Positions 37,664 to 50,050 are shown, counted from the stretch's first letter. The stretch: 64,000 nt of DNA from an uncultured SAR116 cluster alpha proteobacterium (GCA_902616005.1 CACMRG010000006.1:1-64000); one strand, 5' to 3'. The notes: generated by a model not told the origin, from the sequence alone. A program made the numbers and translations.

Positions 37664-38221
37664 ATGTCAATATATGAAAAATTAAATATAGAAGAAAAAG
37701 AAATTATAAGAACTTTGTCTGTTGTTGTAAATAATGAACCTGGGACTTTAGCGAGGGTTATTGGTTTATTTTCTGGAAGAGGATACAATATTGAAAGTTT
37801 AACTGTTACAGAAATTGATAATAAAAGAAGTTTATCTAGGATTTCAATTGTTACAAAAGGTACAAGCAATACAATTGAACAAATTAAATCTCAGTTATCG
37901 AGGTTAATTCCAGTTCATTTAGTAAGAGATTTAACTCTTGAAGGACCATTTATAAAAAGTGAACTAGCTCTTGTGAAAGTGGTTTCATCAGGTTTAAACA
38001 GGGTTGAAGCTTTGAGAATTGCAGACACATTTAGAGCCAAAACACTTGATGTTACATTAAAGAGTTTTGTTTTTGAATTAACTGGAAAACCTAATAAAAT
38101 AGACGCTTTTGTAAATCTCATGAAATCTCTAGGTGATATTGAAATATCTCGCACAGGTGTGTCTGCAATGTCTAGAGGATATGAAACTGAAACAAAAATA
38201 ATTAATAAAATTTTTGACTAA
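37664..38221 (+). CDS. ilvH: Acetolactate synthase small regulatory subunit
   Basis: The 185-residue product has an N-terminal ACT domain (LSVVVNNEPGTLARVIGLFS, GYNIESLTV) that binds valine for feedback control, and a C-terminal ACT-like half. Two bases after ilvB. Confidence 0.95.
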   Translation: MSIYEKLNIEEKEIIRTLSVVVNNEPGTLARVIGLFSGRGYNIESLTVTEIDNKRSLSRISIVTKGTSNTIEQIKSQLSRLIPVHLVRDLTLEGPFIKSELALVKVVSSGLNRVEALRIADTFRAKTLDVTLKSFVFELTGKPNKIDAFVNLMKSLGDIEISRTGVSAMSRGYETETKIINKIFD

Positions 38222-38229
38222 ATAAATAA

Positions 38230-39258
<1,029 letters not shown>

Positions 39259-39294
39259 TTTATATTATTCTAAAATTATTTTATAGAAAGGTAG

Positions 39295-40332
<1,038 letters not shown>

Positions 40333-40357
40333 TTATTGATTATAACATATACTAAGT

Positions 40358-41251
40358 ATGTTTTTTGAAAAAAGTAAATTATATAAAAACAAATTTTTTA
40401 ATTCCTTACTAATTTTAATCTGCTTAATTCTTATATTTGTAGGTAAATTAGATTTAATTGCTCTAAGAAATGTATCATCTTTTTTAACAGATTTTTTGTC
40501 TCCAATTTCAAATTTGGTAAGCAAACCAGCTTTAGAATTAGAAAATGTAATAAAGGATGTTCAATCAGCAACTTTTCTTAGAGATGAAAATATAAAACTC
40601 AAAAATGAAAATCGTAGACTTAAAATTATTGAAACAAAACTAGCAAACTCAGAAAGTGAATTAATTGAATTAAAAAAATTATTAAATTTTAAAATTAATC
40701 GTAGCAAAATTATTTTTACTGGAAGAGTTTTAAATATATCTGGAGGTACTTTTGCAAAAACTATGGTTGTTAATGGAGGAAGTTTAGATGGTATAAAAAA
40801 AGGACAACCAGTAATTTCATCGTTAGGTTTAGTAGGATCTATTATAACTGTTGGGCCATCCTCAAGTAGAGTATTACTAACAATCGATATAAATTCAATG
40901 ATACCCTCTTATTTAACTCAAAGTGGTTGGCCTGCGATTGTTCAGGGTGAGAATGGAAAATTGTTAAAATTAAGATTTTTATCTTCAGAAGCCAAACCTA
41001 TTATTGGAGAAATTATAGAAACTTCAGGGCATGGTGGTATTTTTCCATCTGGTATAAATGTTGGAAAAATAATTTCTATGTCAAATGGAAATTATTATGT
41101 TCAGCCTCTTCCTAATCCTCAGAAATTAAGATTTGTTTCTATTTTGTCTAACTTAAAACTAGAAAAAAGAAAAAAATCTATTGGGTTTGCTCCTCTTCAA
41201 GAAAATCAAAATCAATTAAATTTGAAAGGATTTAATAAATTTAATAATTAA
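40358..41251 (+). CDS. mreC: Rod-shape protein MreC
   Basis: The 297-residue product has an N-terminal membrane helix, a coiled coil (about 58-105), and a periplasmic beta domain with VVNGGSLDGIKKGQPVIS and HGGIFPSGINVGKI. MreC links MreB to the PBP2-RodA synthase. Confidence 0.93.
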   Translation: MFFEKSKLYKNKFFNSLLILICLILIFVGKLDLIALRNVSSFLTDFLSPISNLVSKPALELENVIKDVQSATFLRDENIKLKNENRRLKIIETKLANSESELIELKKLLNFKINRSKIIFTGRVLNISGGTFAKTMVVNGGSLDGIKKGQPVISSLGLVGSIITVGPSSSRVLLTIDINSMIPSYLTQSGWPAIVQGENGKLLKLRFLSSEAKPIIGEIIETSGHGGIFPSGINVGKIISMSNGNYYVQPLPNPQKLRFVSILSNLKLEKRKKSIGFAPLQENQNQLNLKGFNKFNN

Positions 41252-41261
41252 ATTTATAACA

Positions 41262-41774
41262 ATGGAAAAGTTTAACCCAGAATTTTTTTTTAATAACTTA
41301 ATATTTACACTTATTATTTTGTTAGCTTGTTTTTTACAAATATCTCTAAATTTTTTGTCATTTTTTATTATTTCACAACCATATGTTTTAGCTATTATTT
41401 TATTTTTAGCAATAAGAAGATTAAATTTTGAAACATCTAGTATTTTGATAATTTTGTATGGTCTATTATATGATTTGATAACAGGGGGGTTAATTGGAAT
41501 TCATTCATTATTTTTTTTATTATTAAAATTTTTTACAACAAATTTAAATATTAGTAATAAGATCTTAAAAAAATTTGGTGAATGGTTTTTATTTTCTTTT
41601 TCATATATCACAAGCTTATTAATTACTAAGTTCATGTTTTTGATTGTTAATCTTAAATTTCCAGATATATATGCAATTTCTTTTAATATTGGAACAACAC
41701 TTTTAATTTTCCCTTTAATTTTATTTTTAATTGATATACCTAAAGTAGTTTTTAAAGTATTTATTAGTAAATGA
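41262..41774 (+). CDS. mreD: Rod-shape protein MreD
   Basis: This 170-residue membrane protein has about five hydrophobic helices and the central LYGLLYDLITGGLIGIHSL block of MreD. It overlaps mrdA by 4 bases (ATGA). Confidence 0.88.
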   Translation: MEKFNPEFFFNNLIFTLIILLACFLQISLNFLSFFIISQPYVLAIILFLAIRRLNFETSSILIILYGLLYDLITGGLIGIHSLFFLLLKFFTTNLNISNKILKKFGEWFLFSFSYITSLLITKFMFLIVNLKFPDIYAISFNIGTTLLIFPLILFLIDIPKVVFKVFISK

Positions 41775-43594
41775 AAAATCTAACATTAAATAAAAATATT
41801 CATAGAAGATTTTTTTTATTAACTACTTTAAAAGGAATTTCTTTTGGAATTCTTTCATGGAGATTATTTGACCTACAAGTTATTGAAAATAAAAAGTATG
41901 ATAAATTATCTAAAGATAATCAGTTTAATTTTAGTTTAGTTGTTCCAGAAAGAGGTGAAATCTATGACAGAAAAGGTAGAGTTCTAGCAGCAAATAGAGA
42001 TGCATTTAGTTTATACATAAAATCATCTAAAAATTTAAATGTAGAAAAAATTTTAGGAAAGCTTTCATTAATAACAAATCTTAATGAAGAAGATATAAGT
42101 AATTTCAAAAAAAGATATATAAATTTAAATAAAAAAAATATAAATATATTTATTACAGATAACCTTTCTCAAAGAGATATTTCAAAAATAGCTGTTAGAT
42201 TACATGAATTTCCAGAGATAAATTTTATAATGACTAAAAAAAGAGTTTATCCTCAAGGTGCTATAACAAGTCATTTAATAGGGTATACTGGAAAATTGAC
42301 TGAAAAAGATTTAAAAAGAAATAAAAATCTAATCAATTTTTCTAACTTACGTATTGGAAAATATGGTTTAGAGAAATTTTTTGATAATAAACTCAGAGGT
42401 GAATTTGGAAGAAGAAGAGAAGAAGTTAATGCTAGAGGGAAAATTATAACTTCTAATTTGTATGAAAAACCTAATCCTGGAAAAAATTTAAAAATTAGCG
42501 TTGATTTAAATATTCAATCATATGCATTAAGCAGACTTCAGAATGTAGAGACACAAAAAATAGGACTCAATGAGCCAGAAACTGGTTCTGTAGTTGCAAT
42601 GGATGTAAATACAGGGGAGATAATATGTTGTGTATCATCGCCAAATTTTAATCCAAATATTTTTACAAGAGGTATCAAGTCTAAAGAATGGAAATCTTTA
42701 ATTGATAACAAAAAAGCACCACTTTTAAATAGAGCTGTTTCTGGTCTTTACCCACCTGGATCAACAATTAAAATGGCTGTTGCGCTTGCGGCTTTAGAAA
42801 GTGGTGTAATTAGTTATGATAATAAGTTTTTTTGCAATGGAGTTAAAGAGTATGGAGATATGAAATTTCATTGTTGGCATAAATATGGGCACGGAAATAT
42901 AAATTTGTCACAAGCAATAGAAAGATCATGCGATGTATTTTTCTATGAACTTGGATTAAAAGTTGGCATTGAAAAAATTGGTCTTATGCTAAATAAACTT
43001 GGTTTATCTTCAAATATTAATTTAGAATTAAATGAGCTTCGAAAAGGATTAGTTCCATCTAAAAAATGGAAATTAGATGTTAAAGGAACAAGATGGACAC
43101 CAGGAGAAACTATTAATGCCTCTATCGGTCAAGGTTATATGCTTAGTAATCCTATTGAGTTAGCTACAATGGTTGCTAGAATAGCAAACTCAGAAATGGC
43201 GATTGAACCAACATTATTATTAAATAAAACAAAAAAATTTGGAAAATTAAATATTAATAAAAATCATTTAAATTATATTAAAGATGCAATGTCTAATGTA
43301 GTTAATAGTGAATTTGGTACAGCGTATAAATCAAAGATAAGAAAACAAAATTTTAAAATGGCAGGAAAAACAGGAACAGTTCAGGTTGTAAGAATAACTG
43401 AAGACGAAAGAGAGAAAGGAATTATTAAAAATAAAGATCGTGAATGGAAAAAACGTGATCATGCTTTATTTGTTGGATATGCTCCATTAATAAAACCTAA
43501 ATATTCAATTTGTGTTATTGTTGAGCATGGAGGAAGTGGTTCAACAACTGCAGCACCTATTGCTAGAGATATCATGGAAAAATTATTAGTGTGA
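41771..43594 (+). CDS. mrdA: Penicillin-binding protein 2 (elongation transpeptidase)
   Basis: The 607-residue product has an N-terminal membrane helix, a dimerisation domain, and the transpeptidase domain with S-x-x-K in PPGSTIKM, SCDVFFYELG and KTGT in AGKTGTVQV. It is the cross-linking enzyme of the elongasome, paired with RodA. Confidence 0.95.
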   Translation: MKNLTLNKNIHRRFFLLTTLKGISFGILSWRLFDLQVIENKKYDKLSKDNQFNFSLVVPERGEIYDRKGRVLAANRDAFSLYIKSSKNLNVEKILGKLSLITNLNEEDISNFKKRYINLNKKNINIFITDNLSQRDISKIAVRLHEFPEINFIMTKKRVYPQGAITSHLIGYTGKLTEKDLKRNKNLINFSNLRIGKYGLEKFFDNKLRGEFGRRREEVNARGKIITSNLYEKPNPGKNLKISVDLNIQSYALSRLQNVETQKIGLNEPETGSVVAMDVNTGEIICCVSSPNFNPNIFTRGIKSKEWKSLIDNKKAPLLNRAVSGLYPPGSTIKMAVALAALESGVISYDNKFFCNGVKEYGDMKFHCWHKYGHGNINLSQAIERSCDVFFYELGLKVGIEKIGLMLNKLGLSSNINLELNELRKGLVPSKKWKLDVKGTRWTPGETINASIGQGYMLSNPIELATMVARIANSEMAIEPTLLLNKTKKFGKLNINKNHLNYIKDAMSNVVNSEFGTAYKSKIRKQNFKMAGKTGTVQVVRITEDEREKGIIKNKDREWKKRDHALFVGYAPLIKPKYSICVIVEHGGSGSTTAAPIARDIMEKLLV

Positions 43595-43606
43595 ATTAGC
43601 TTAGAA

Positions 43607-44716
43607 ATGTTTTCTTATAAAAATAAATTTTACAAGCCAGATAGTTTATTAAAAAAACTTCTTAAAATGGATTGGTTACTATTATTTTTAGTTTTAATTA
43701 TTTGTATAATAGGTGTTGGTGCACTTTATTCAGCTGGAAATGGTAGTTTGAACCCTTGGGCGATGAACCACTTATATAAAATTATTTTAGGGTTCTTAAT
43801 AGTTCTTATTTTAAGTCAACTTAAAATTAAACTTATAATGAATTTTTCAGTTGCTCTATATTTTTTTTGTATTTTTTGTTTGATATATGTGATTTATTTT
43901 GGTGTAGGAGACGTAAAAAGATGGATTGATCTAAAATACTTTTTTTTTCAACCATCAGAATTGGCAAAGGTATCTATCATTTTATTGTTAGCAAAATTTT
44001 TTACTACTTATCCAAATAATTCAAAAAATTTGTTATATAATATCTTTGCAATTCTTTTAGTTCTAATACCTGGGTTTTTAATTATAAATCAACCAGATCT
44101 TGGGACAGGTTCTATGCTAATATTACTTGGTTTTTCTATAATTTTTTTAAATGGTCTTTCCTGGAATATTATTTTTTCAGTAACATTGATATCTTTAATT
44201 TCTTTACCAATAATATGGCAAAATCTTCTTGAATATCAAAAATATAGAATTTTAGTTTTTATAAATCCTGAATTGGATACTCTTGGTAAGGGTTATCAGA
44301 TAATTCAATCAAAAATTGCCATAGGTTCTGGTGGGTTGTTTGGAAAAGGATTTTTAACTGGAAGTCAGAGCAGATTAGATTTTTTACCAGAAAAACATAC
44401 TGACTTTGTATATACTTTAATTTCAGAAGAAATGGGTTTTGTTGGTTCTATATCAGTGTTAACATTATATTTTTTTATTAACATTATTTTAGTAAGAGAA
44501 TTTTTAAAAGAGGAAAATTTTACTAATAAAATTTTAATTTTTGGTGTTTCCTTTTTAATTTTTTTATACGTTATTTTCAACATTGGTATGGTAACTGGTT
44601 TAATACCTGTTGTAGGAGCACCACTTCCTTTTATAAGTAATGGGGGAACTTCTCTAATAACTATTTTTATTGGATTAGGTATAATTCAAAGTATCAGAGT
44701 TAGCAGAAATGTTTAG
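43607..44716 (+). CDS. mrdB: RodA, peptidoglycan glycosyltransferase of elongation
   Basis: The 369-residue SEDS protein has about ten membrane helices with VKRWIDLKYFFFQPSELAK, QPDLGTGS and the C-terminal GAPLPFISNGGTS. It polymerises glycan strands with PBP2. Overlaps the next gene by 8 bases. Confidence 0.95.
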   Translation: MFSYKNKFYKPDSLLKKLLKMDWLLLFLVLIICIIGVGALYSAGNGSLNPWAMNHLYKIILGFLIVLILSQLKIKLIMNFSVALYFFCIFCLIYVIYFGVGDVKRWIDLKYFFFQPSELAKVSIILLLAKFFTTYPNNSKNLLYNIFAILLVLIPGFLIINQPDLGTGSMLILLGFSIIFLNGLSWNIIFSVTLISLISLPIIWQNLLEYQKYRILVFINPELDTLGKGYQIIQSKIAIGSGGLFGKGFLTGSQSRLDFLPEKHTDFVYTLISEEMGFVGSISVLTLYFFINIILVREFLKEENFTNKILIFGVSFLIFLYVIFNIGMVTGLIPVVGAPLPFISNGGTSLITIFIGLGIIQSIRVSRNV

Positions 44717-45716
44717 ATTTTTTAAAATTAAAAAATGGTTTTTATGGTCATGGTTAGGTTCATTTTTAATTTTATTTTCATTGTGGGTTCAAGTGAAAAT
44801 TGACGTTAAAATAAATGAATGGTTTGGGATGTTTTATGATATGATACAAAAAGCACTAAGTGCACCTAATTCTATAACTATAGATGAATATTGGGATAGT
44901 TTATTTTCTTTTATAAGTTTAGCAGGAATGTATGTTGGTCTATACGTTATAATAAGTTATTTTACTGCTCACTATCTATTTAGATGGAGAACAGCAATGG
45001 TAGATTGGTATCATTCAGTATATAATACTGCAAGGAATATTGAAGGAGCTGCTCAAAGAGTTCAAGAAGACACGGTAAAGTTTGCTAGAATAATGGAATC
45101 ACTTGGAACAAGTTTTGTTGAATCTATTATGGTTTTAATTCAGTTTATACCTATTTTGTTTGGATTATCTTTAGGAATACCAATTTATTTTTTTGGCGAT
45201 TGGCAATATGGATTGATTACTGGAGCTCTTATATGGACTGTAGGAGGTACAATTTTTTTAATTGCTCTTGGTTGGTTGTTGCGGTTAGTAGGCGTTGAAT
45301 ATGATTTACAAAAAAAAGAAGCAGCATATAGAAAAATTTTAGTTATTGCAGAAGATGATCAAAATGTTAGGCCAAAAAGAATAGATGAGTTGTTTAGTGA
45401 AGTTAAGCAAATTCATTTTCTAAGTTACTTAAGATACCTTTATTTTAATATTGGTAGAATGGCATATTTACAGGCAAATGTTTTAAGTGCGTATGTTTTT
45501 CTTGCTCCAGCAATAGTTGCAGGTGTTGTAACTCTTGGTGTTATGCAACAAATTATTAGGGCATTTGGTAGAGTTGAAGGTTCTATGCAGTACTTGTTAA
45601 AGGCCTGGCCAACAATTATAGAATTAGCAAGTGTTTATAAAAGATTGAGAGAATTTGAAAAAATGATAATTTTAAATGACAAAAGTAGAACAAACAATTA
45701 TAAAATTAGCAAGTGA
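44709..45716 (+). CDS. SbmA/BacA-like peptide transporter
   Basis: This 335-residue membrane protein has the SbmA/BacA signature: HYLFRWRTAMVDWYHS followed by NIEGAAQRVQEDT. Six or so helices are visible. There is no ATPase domain, as is normal for this proton-driven family, which takes up peptides; rhizobial BacA is important in host infection. The gene overlaps rodA and the following gene, so it sits inside the cell-wall operon. Confidence 0.88.
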   Translation: MFRFFKIKKWFLWSWLGSFLILFSLWVQVKIDVKINEWFGMFYDMIQKALSAPNSITIDEYWDSLFSFISLAGMYVGLYVIISYFTAHYLFRWRTAMVDWYHSVYNTARNIEGAAQRVQEDTVKFARIMESLGTSFVESIMVLIQFIPILFGLSLGIPIYFFGDWQYGLITGALIWTVGGTIFLIALGWLLRLVGVEYDLQKKEAAYRKILVIAEDDQNVRPKRIDELFSEVKQIHFLSYLRYLYFNIGRMAYLQANVLSAYVFLAPAIVAGVVTLGVMQQIIRAFGRVEGSMQYLLKAWPTIIELASVYKRLREFEKMIILNDKSRTNNYKISK

Positions 45717-46516
45717 CGAAAAATCTTAAATTTTCAATTGGGATTTTAAGTTGGAAGGGGTATGAAAGCCTTTATAATTCTCTAAAAAGCTATGAAAAAT
45801 ATGGACTTAATTCATTAACAAAATTAAAATTTTTATGCTTGCCAGAGTATAGTAGTAGAGGCATCGAACTTGCAAAAAAATTTGAGTATAAACCTATTCT
45901 TTTCAAAAAAAATATTGGAATACTTAATGGCTTCAAAAGTTTGGCATTAAATATGCCAGATGGTCCAGTTTTACTTTTAGAAAATGACTTACCCTTAGTA
46001 GAAAATAATGAAAAAACATTTAATTTACTAAAACAATCGATTGATCATTTGTACAAGTACAATGCTGCGCAAGTAAGATTAAGAAGTATTAGAAATCCTG
46101 GTGAACCTTTCCATTCTATAAAAAAATATAATAACTACTGGGGTCGTGGATCTCTAAAAATAATAAAAAGATTGTTAAGACCAAAAAAAGCAAAAAAATT
46201 AATCGGAACAGGCATATATATAGAGGAATACCCACATTTAAAATTTTCTAAATATATAACAAAATTGGAAAATGATTCATACTTAATTAAATCTGAAATT
46301 ATGAATTGGTCAAATTTAGCAATCATAGTTGATAGAAATTTTTTTTTAAAAGTAATTATAAAAGAAGCTGAAACTACTTTTAGTAAGAAAACAATAAATG
46401 GATTTAAAAATATTGAAATTGAATTAAATAAAAAATGGTGGCGAGACAAAAGTTGGAACTTGATTATAACAAATGGTTTATTCAAACACTTTAGAGTTGA
46501 TAACAGAGGATATTAA
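45713..46516 (+). CDS. Possible glycosyltransferase (GT-A-like)
   Basis: The 267-residue product starts at GTG inside the previous stop. The first 100 residues look like a nucleotide-sugar-binding fold (FSIGILSWKGYESLYNSLKS, then NIGILNGFKSL and VLLLENDLP with a possible acidic metal site). The C-terminal part is Lys-rich and not recognised. Overlaps the convergent glmU by 4 bases. Confidence 0.5.
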   Translation: MTKNLKFSIGILSWKGYESLYNSLKSYEKYGLNSLTKLKFLCLPEYSSRGIELAKKFEYKPILFKKNIGILNGFKSLALNMPDGPVLLLENDLPLVENNEKTFNLLKQSIDHLYKYNAAQVRLRSIRNPGEPFHSIKKYNNYWGRGSLKIIKRLLRPKKAKKLIGTGIYIEEYPHLKFSKYITKLENDSYLIKSEIMNWSNLAIIVDRNFFLKVIIKEAETTFSKKTINGFKNIEIELNKKWWRDKSWNLIITNGLFKHFRVDNRGY

Positions 46517-47811
46517 TTTTTTCTCTTATTAATAGATCTATTTTTTTTATTTAATTGTCTTTGTCTACCAAGTGCTAGTTCACCATTTTTAACATCTTTG
46601 GTAATTACTGATCCAGCTCCAATTGTACTATTACTTCCAATTTTCAGTGGAGCAATTATAGTTGAATTTGAGCCCACAAAGGCATTAGAGCCTATAGTGG
46701 TTTTATTTTTTTTAAATCCATCAAAATTACATGTTATTGATCCAGCCCCTATATTACTTGATTTGCCAATAGAAGTGTCACCTATGTATGAAAGATGATT
46801 TATTTTAACTTCTTTTCCTGAATTGACATTTTTCAATTCCACAAAGTTACCAACTTTAGCATATTCATTTAAAACAGTATTTCCTCTAATTCGTGCAAAA
46901 GGACCTATAGATACATTTTTTTTAATATAGCATTTTTCTAAATGAGAAAAAGGTAAAATTTGTGATCCACTATCAATTTTAACGTTTTCACCAATAAATA
47001 CATTTGGATAGATTATTACATCTTTTTGGATAATAGTATCATAAGAAAAGTAAGTGGTTTCAGGATCAACTAATGTTACTCCCTTATTAAGAAAATAATG
47101 TCTAAGTTTTGTTTGAATAGCTTTTTCAGCTAAAGCTAAATCCTCTCTAGTATTCACTCCTATTATTTCTTGTTCATCAATATGAATTAAATCTATTTCA
47201 AGATTGATTTTGTAAGCAATTTCAATAACTTTAGTTAAATAATATTCTTTCGAAACATTGTCTGGCTTAATCTTTGATAATAAATCGAACATTACGTCAC
47301 TATTAAAAGCCATTATTCCACCATTGCATAAAAGCATATTCAATTTTGAATTTCTATCTTCAGTAATTTTTACTGGTTTATTATCTTTAGACAAAATAAT
47401 TTTACCATATGAATTTTTATTATTTTTGGTAAAACAGGTTAATGCAATATCATTACCATTTCTAATAGAAGAAATAAGATTTTTTATTGTTTTAGTTGAT
47501 ATAAAAGGAGTGTCAGCAAAACATATAATAATCACACCTTTGAAATTATTAAGTTCATTTTTTGTTTGAATTACAGCGTTACCTGTGCCTAATTGATTCC
47601 TTTGTATAACAATACTGATTGTTTCGGAATATTTTGAATAATTTATATCTTTTGATGTAACTATTATTTTTTTATCTATTTTTATAGAATTGTGAGTATT
47701 TAGGACCCAATCAATAAGTTTCAAGTTTGCAACTTTATGAAATGGTTTAGGAGTAACGGACTTCATCCTAGAACCTTTTCCAGCTCCAAGTATAACTGTA
47801 CAAACATTCAT
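46513..47811 (-). CDS. glmU: GlmU, bifunctional UDP-GlcNAc pyrophosphorylase/acetyltransferase
   Basis: The 432-residue enzyme has an N-terminal nucleotidyltransferase domain (VILGAGKGSRM, with LGTGNAVIQT) and a left-handed beta-helix C-terminal domain (GAGSITCNFDGFKKNKTTIG). It is slightly shorter than usual (about 456), with shortened loops near the N-terminal domain. It makes UDP-GlcNAc for the wall. Divergent from glmS with 60 bases between starts. Confidence 0.94.
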   Translation of the reverse strand: MNVCTVILGAGKGSRMKSVTPKPFHKVANLKLIDWVLNTHNSIKIDKKIIVTSKDINYSKYSETISIVIQRNQLGTGNAVIQTKNELNNFKGVIIICFADTPFISTKTIKNLISSIRNGNDIALTCFTKNNKNSYGKIILSKDNKPVKITEDRNSKLNMLLCNGGIMAFNSDVMFDLLSKIKPDNVSKEYYLTKVIEIAYKINLEIDLIHIDEQEIIGVNTREDLALAEKAIQTKLRHYFLNKGVTLVDPETTYFSYDTIIQKDVIIYPNVFIGENVKIDSGSQILPFSHLEKCYIKKNVSIGPFARIRGNTVLNEYAKVGNFVELKNVNSGKEVKINHLSYIGDTSIGKSSNIGAGSITCNFDGFKKNKTTIGSNAFVGSNSTIIAPLKIGSNSTIGAGSVITKDVKNGELALGRQRQLNKKNRSINKRKN

Positions 47812-47871
47812 ATATTATTTATATATTTTAATAATAAAAATTCAAATCTATTATGAGAATGGGATAAGTTT

Positions 47872-49707
47872 ATGTGTGGAATAGTTGGTATAGTTGGAAA
47901 AAACAATGCATGTAAACATGCCTTAAATGTTTTAAAAAACCTAGAGTACCGAGGTTATGATTCTGCAGGATTAGCTTTTTTAAAAAATAATGACTTAAAT
48001 ACAATAAAGGCCTTAGGAAAATTAAATGAATTAAAGTCTAAATTTGAAACTTTGGAGGAGGAAATCAAAGATGTTTTAATTGCAATAGGTCACACACGTT
48101 GGGCAACCCATGGAAAAGTTGTATTAGAAAATACACATCCAATTTTATCTGAAAATATAGCTGTAGTTCATAATGGAATTATCGAAAATCATGATCAAAT
48201 TCGTTTAGAATTAAAAGAAAAAAAAGTAATTTTTGAAACTACTACTGATACTGAAGTAATACCACATTTACTAAGTATTTCAATGAAAAATACTAATAAT
48301 TTTTTCAATGCTTGTGTTTCGGTTGTCGATAAAATAGAAGGAGCTTACGCGTTCGCTGCTATTCATAGTTCAAAAGAAGAAATTTTTGTTGCTAGAAAAA
48401 CATCACCTTTAGTTTTAGGTCTAGGTTATGGATATAATATCGTCGGTTCTGATGCACAATCTATTTCACAATTGGTTAATGAGGTTATTTATTTAAATGA
48501 TGGTGACTACGCTATATTAAATAAAACAAAAATACAAATTTATGACACTAATAACATGAAAGTAGAAAGAGAAAAAATTAATATAAAATCTAATTATAAT
48601 ATTTTGAGTAAAAATGGCTATAAACACTTTATGGAAAAAGAAATTCATGAACAACCCAACGTATTAATCAATACAATTGGTAGTTTGGTAAGAGAAGAAA
48701 ATGAGTTAAATATTTTTCCAGAAAAAATGAATATAAAAAAAAATTACGGCATTACAATTTGTGCAGCTGGAACAAGTCACTACGCTGCAATGGTTGGCAA
48801 ATATTGGATTGAAAAATTTTCATCTGTTCCTGTAAACGTAGAACTTTCATCAGAATATAGATACCGAAATCCTGCTACTTCAATGTACTCAAGTATGATC
48901 GTTATATCTCAATCTGGGGAGAGTATAGATACTTTAATGGCTATGAGAGAAGCCAAAAGGCTAAATTTGAAAACAACAGCTATAACAAATGTAGAAAATA
49001 GTTCTATTGATAGAGAAGCTGATTATTCTATCTATACTCACGCTGGACCTGAAGTTGGAGTTGCTAGCACAAAATCTTTTACTTCTCAGTTGATCGTATT
49101 GTTGTCCATTGCAATGAAAATCGCTATTAATAATAAAAAAATAACTATTGATAAATATAATGACTTTATAAAAAATTTAAAATTAGTGCCAAATTTTTTA
49201 TCTAAAATTTTATCACTTAACGAAGAGTTCATTAAATTAGCTCAGTCTATTAAAAATAGTCAAAACATTCTTTATCTTGGCAGAGGAATTCTCTACCCTC
49301 TGGCACTAGAAGGTGCTTTAAAGCTCAAAGAATTAAGTTATATCCATTCGGAAGGTTTTGCTGCTGGTGAGATGAAACATGGGCCAATAGCTCTGATTGA
49401 AGAGGGCATGCCAATTATTATGTTTTTAACTTCTGACGGCATGGAAGAAAAATCAATATCTAATCTTCAAGAGGCGCTAGCAAGAGGAGGGAATATATTT
49501 TTAATTTCAGATAAAAAAAACTTAAAAAAAATTCATAATATTCAAAACAAAGTTATTGTTCCATCTTTCCAAGAAAATTGGAATGATATTTTTTCTCCAA
49601 TTTTTATGTCAATACCAGCACAATTAATTGCCTATCATGTTGCTAGAGAAAGAGGTACGGATGTTGACCAACCAAGAAACTTAGCAAAATCTGTCACAGT
49701 GGAATGA
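47872..49707 (+). CDS. glmS: Glucosamine-6-phosphate synthase GlmS
   Basis: The 611-residue enzyme has the N-terminal nucleophile Cys2 (MCGIVGIVG), the glutaminase domain and two SIS domains, ending NLAKSVTVE. Its last 18 bases (49,690-49,707) form the first of five glmS-end blocks in the array downstream. The gene itself is intact and of normal length. The 3' end of glmS is the known Tn7 target in many bacteria. Confidence 0.97.
   Translation: MCGIVGIVGKNNACKHALNVLKNLEYRGYDSAGLAFLKNNDLNTIKALGKLNELKSKFETLEEEIKDVLIAIGHTRWATHGKVVLENTHPILSENIAVVHNGIIENHDQIRLELKEKKVIFETTTDTEVIPHLLSISMKNTNNFFNACVSVVDKIEGAYAFAAIHSSKEEIFVARKTSPLVLGLGYGYNIVGSDAQSISQLVNEVIYLNDGDYAILNKTKIQIYDTNNMKVEREKINIKSNYNILSKNGYKHFMEKEIHEQPNVLINTIGSLVREENELNIFPEKMNIKKNYGITICAAGTSHYAAMVGKYWIEKFSSVPVNVELSSEYRYRNPATSMYSSMIVISQSGESIDTLMAMREAKRLNLKTTAITNVENSSIDREADYSIYTHAGPEVGVASTKSFTSQLIVLLSIAMKIAINNKKITIDKYNDFIKNLKLVPNFLSKILSLNEEFIKLAQSIKNSQNILYLGRGILYPLALEGALKLKELSYIHSEGFAAGEMKHGPIALIEEGMPIIMFLTSDGMEEKSISNLQEALARGGNIFLISDKKNLKKIHNIQNKVIVPSFQENWNDIFSPIFMSIPAQLIAYHVARERGTDVDQPRNLAKSVTVE
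49690..49707 (+). repeat. glmS-end block 1 (native)
   Basis: Reads TCTGTCACAGTGGAATGA, the native last five codons and stop of glmS. Serves as the reference for the other four blocks. Confidence 0.85.
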
Positions 49708-50032
49708 ATTCAAACGTACCTATCGAGATTATAAATTATTTTTTAAGTTCAATATTTTAATAGAAACTAATCAATTAGGACAATTTCAACTATCTAAAGA
49801 ACGAATTAAAAGATTAGAACTAATCTATTCACTTCATAAAATTGGTTATACTAATAGAGAAATTTGTGATTTTTTAACTCGTAAAAAATTAAAAACATTT
49901 AGAACAAAAAAAGATTACACACCAAAATTGATCTACATGACCATTAAAAAGTATAAAAATAGACTTTCAAGAAACAAATCACGTTTGATAAGTTTAAGAG
50001 AGGGACTTTATGTTACTCCATTTTCAAAATAA
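49691..50032 (+). CDS. A-family junction protein, copy A1
   Basis: The frame runs in the +1 frame through the glmS stop and continues 113 codons. The protein has a basic N-terminal part (KRTYRDYKLFFKFNIL) and a helical C-terminal half with GYTNREICDFL...KT...YTPKLIYMTIKK, like the helix-turn-helix of serine recombinases. No catalytic resolvase domain is present. No ATG or GTG is available at the 5' end; a CTG at 49,691 is the only candidate. The 325 bases from 49,696 recur at 55,428 with about 15 mismatches and no gaps. Confidence 0.5.
   Translation: MSQWNEFKRTYRDYKLFFKFNILIETNQLGQFQLSKERIKRLELIYSLHKIGYTNREICDFLTRKKLKTFRTKKDYTPKLIYMTIKKYKNRLSRNKSRLISLREGLYVTPFSK
49696..50020 (+). repeat. 325-bp direct repeat, left copy
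   Basis: Matches 55,428-55,752 over its full length with no gaps and about 15 differences by hand count (about 95% identity). It starts within the glmS end block and stops 12 bases before the end of A1. The two copies bracket 5.7 kb. Confidence 0.85.
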
Positions 50033-50037
50033 TGTGA

Positions 50038-50050
50038 TAAAATGAATATA
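50038..50050 (+). promoter_or_regulatory. -10 box six bases before start, nuclease gene
   Basis: TAAAAT (50,038-50,043) is followed by exactly six bases and the ATG at 50,050. No Shine-Dalgarno is visible. No clear -35 box. Confidence 0.45.
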
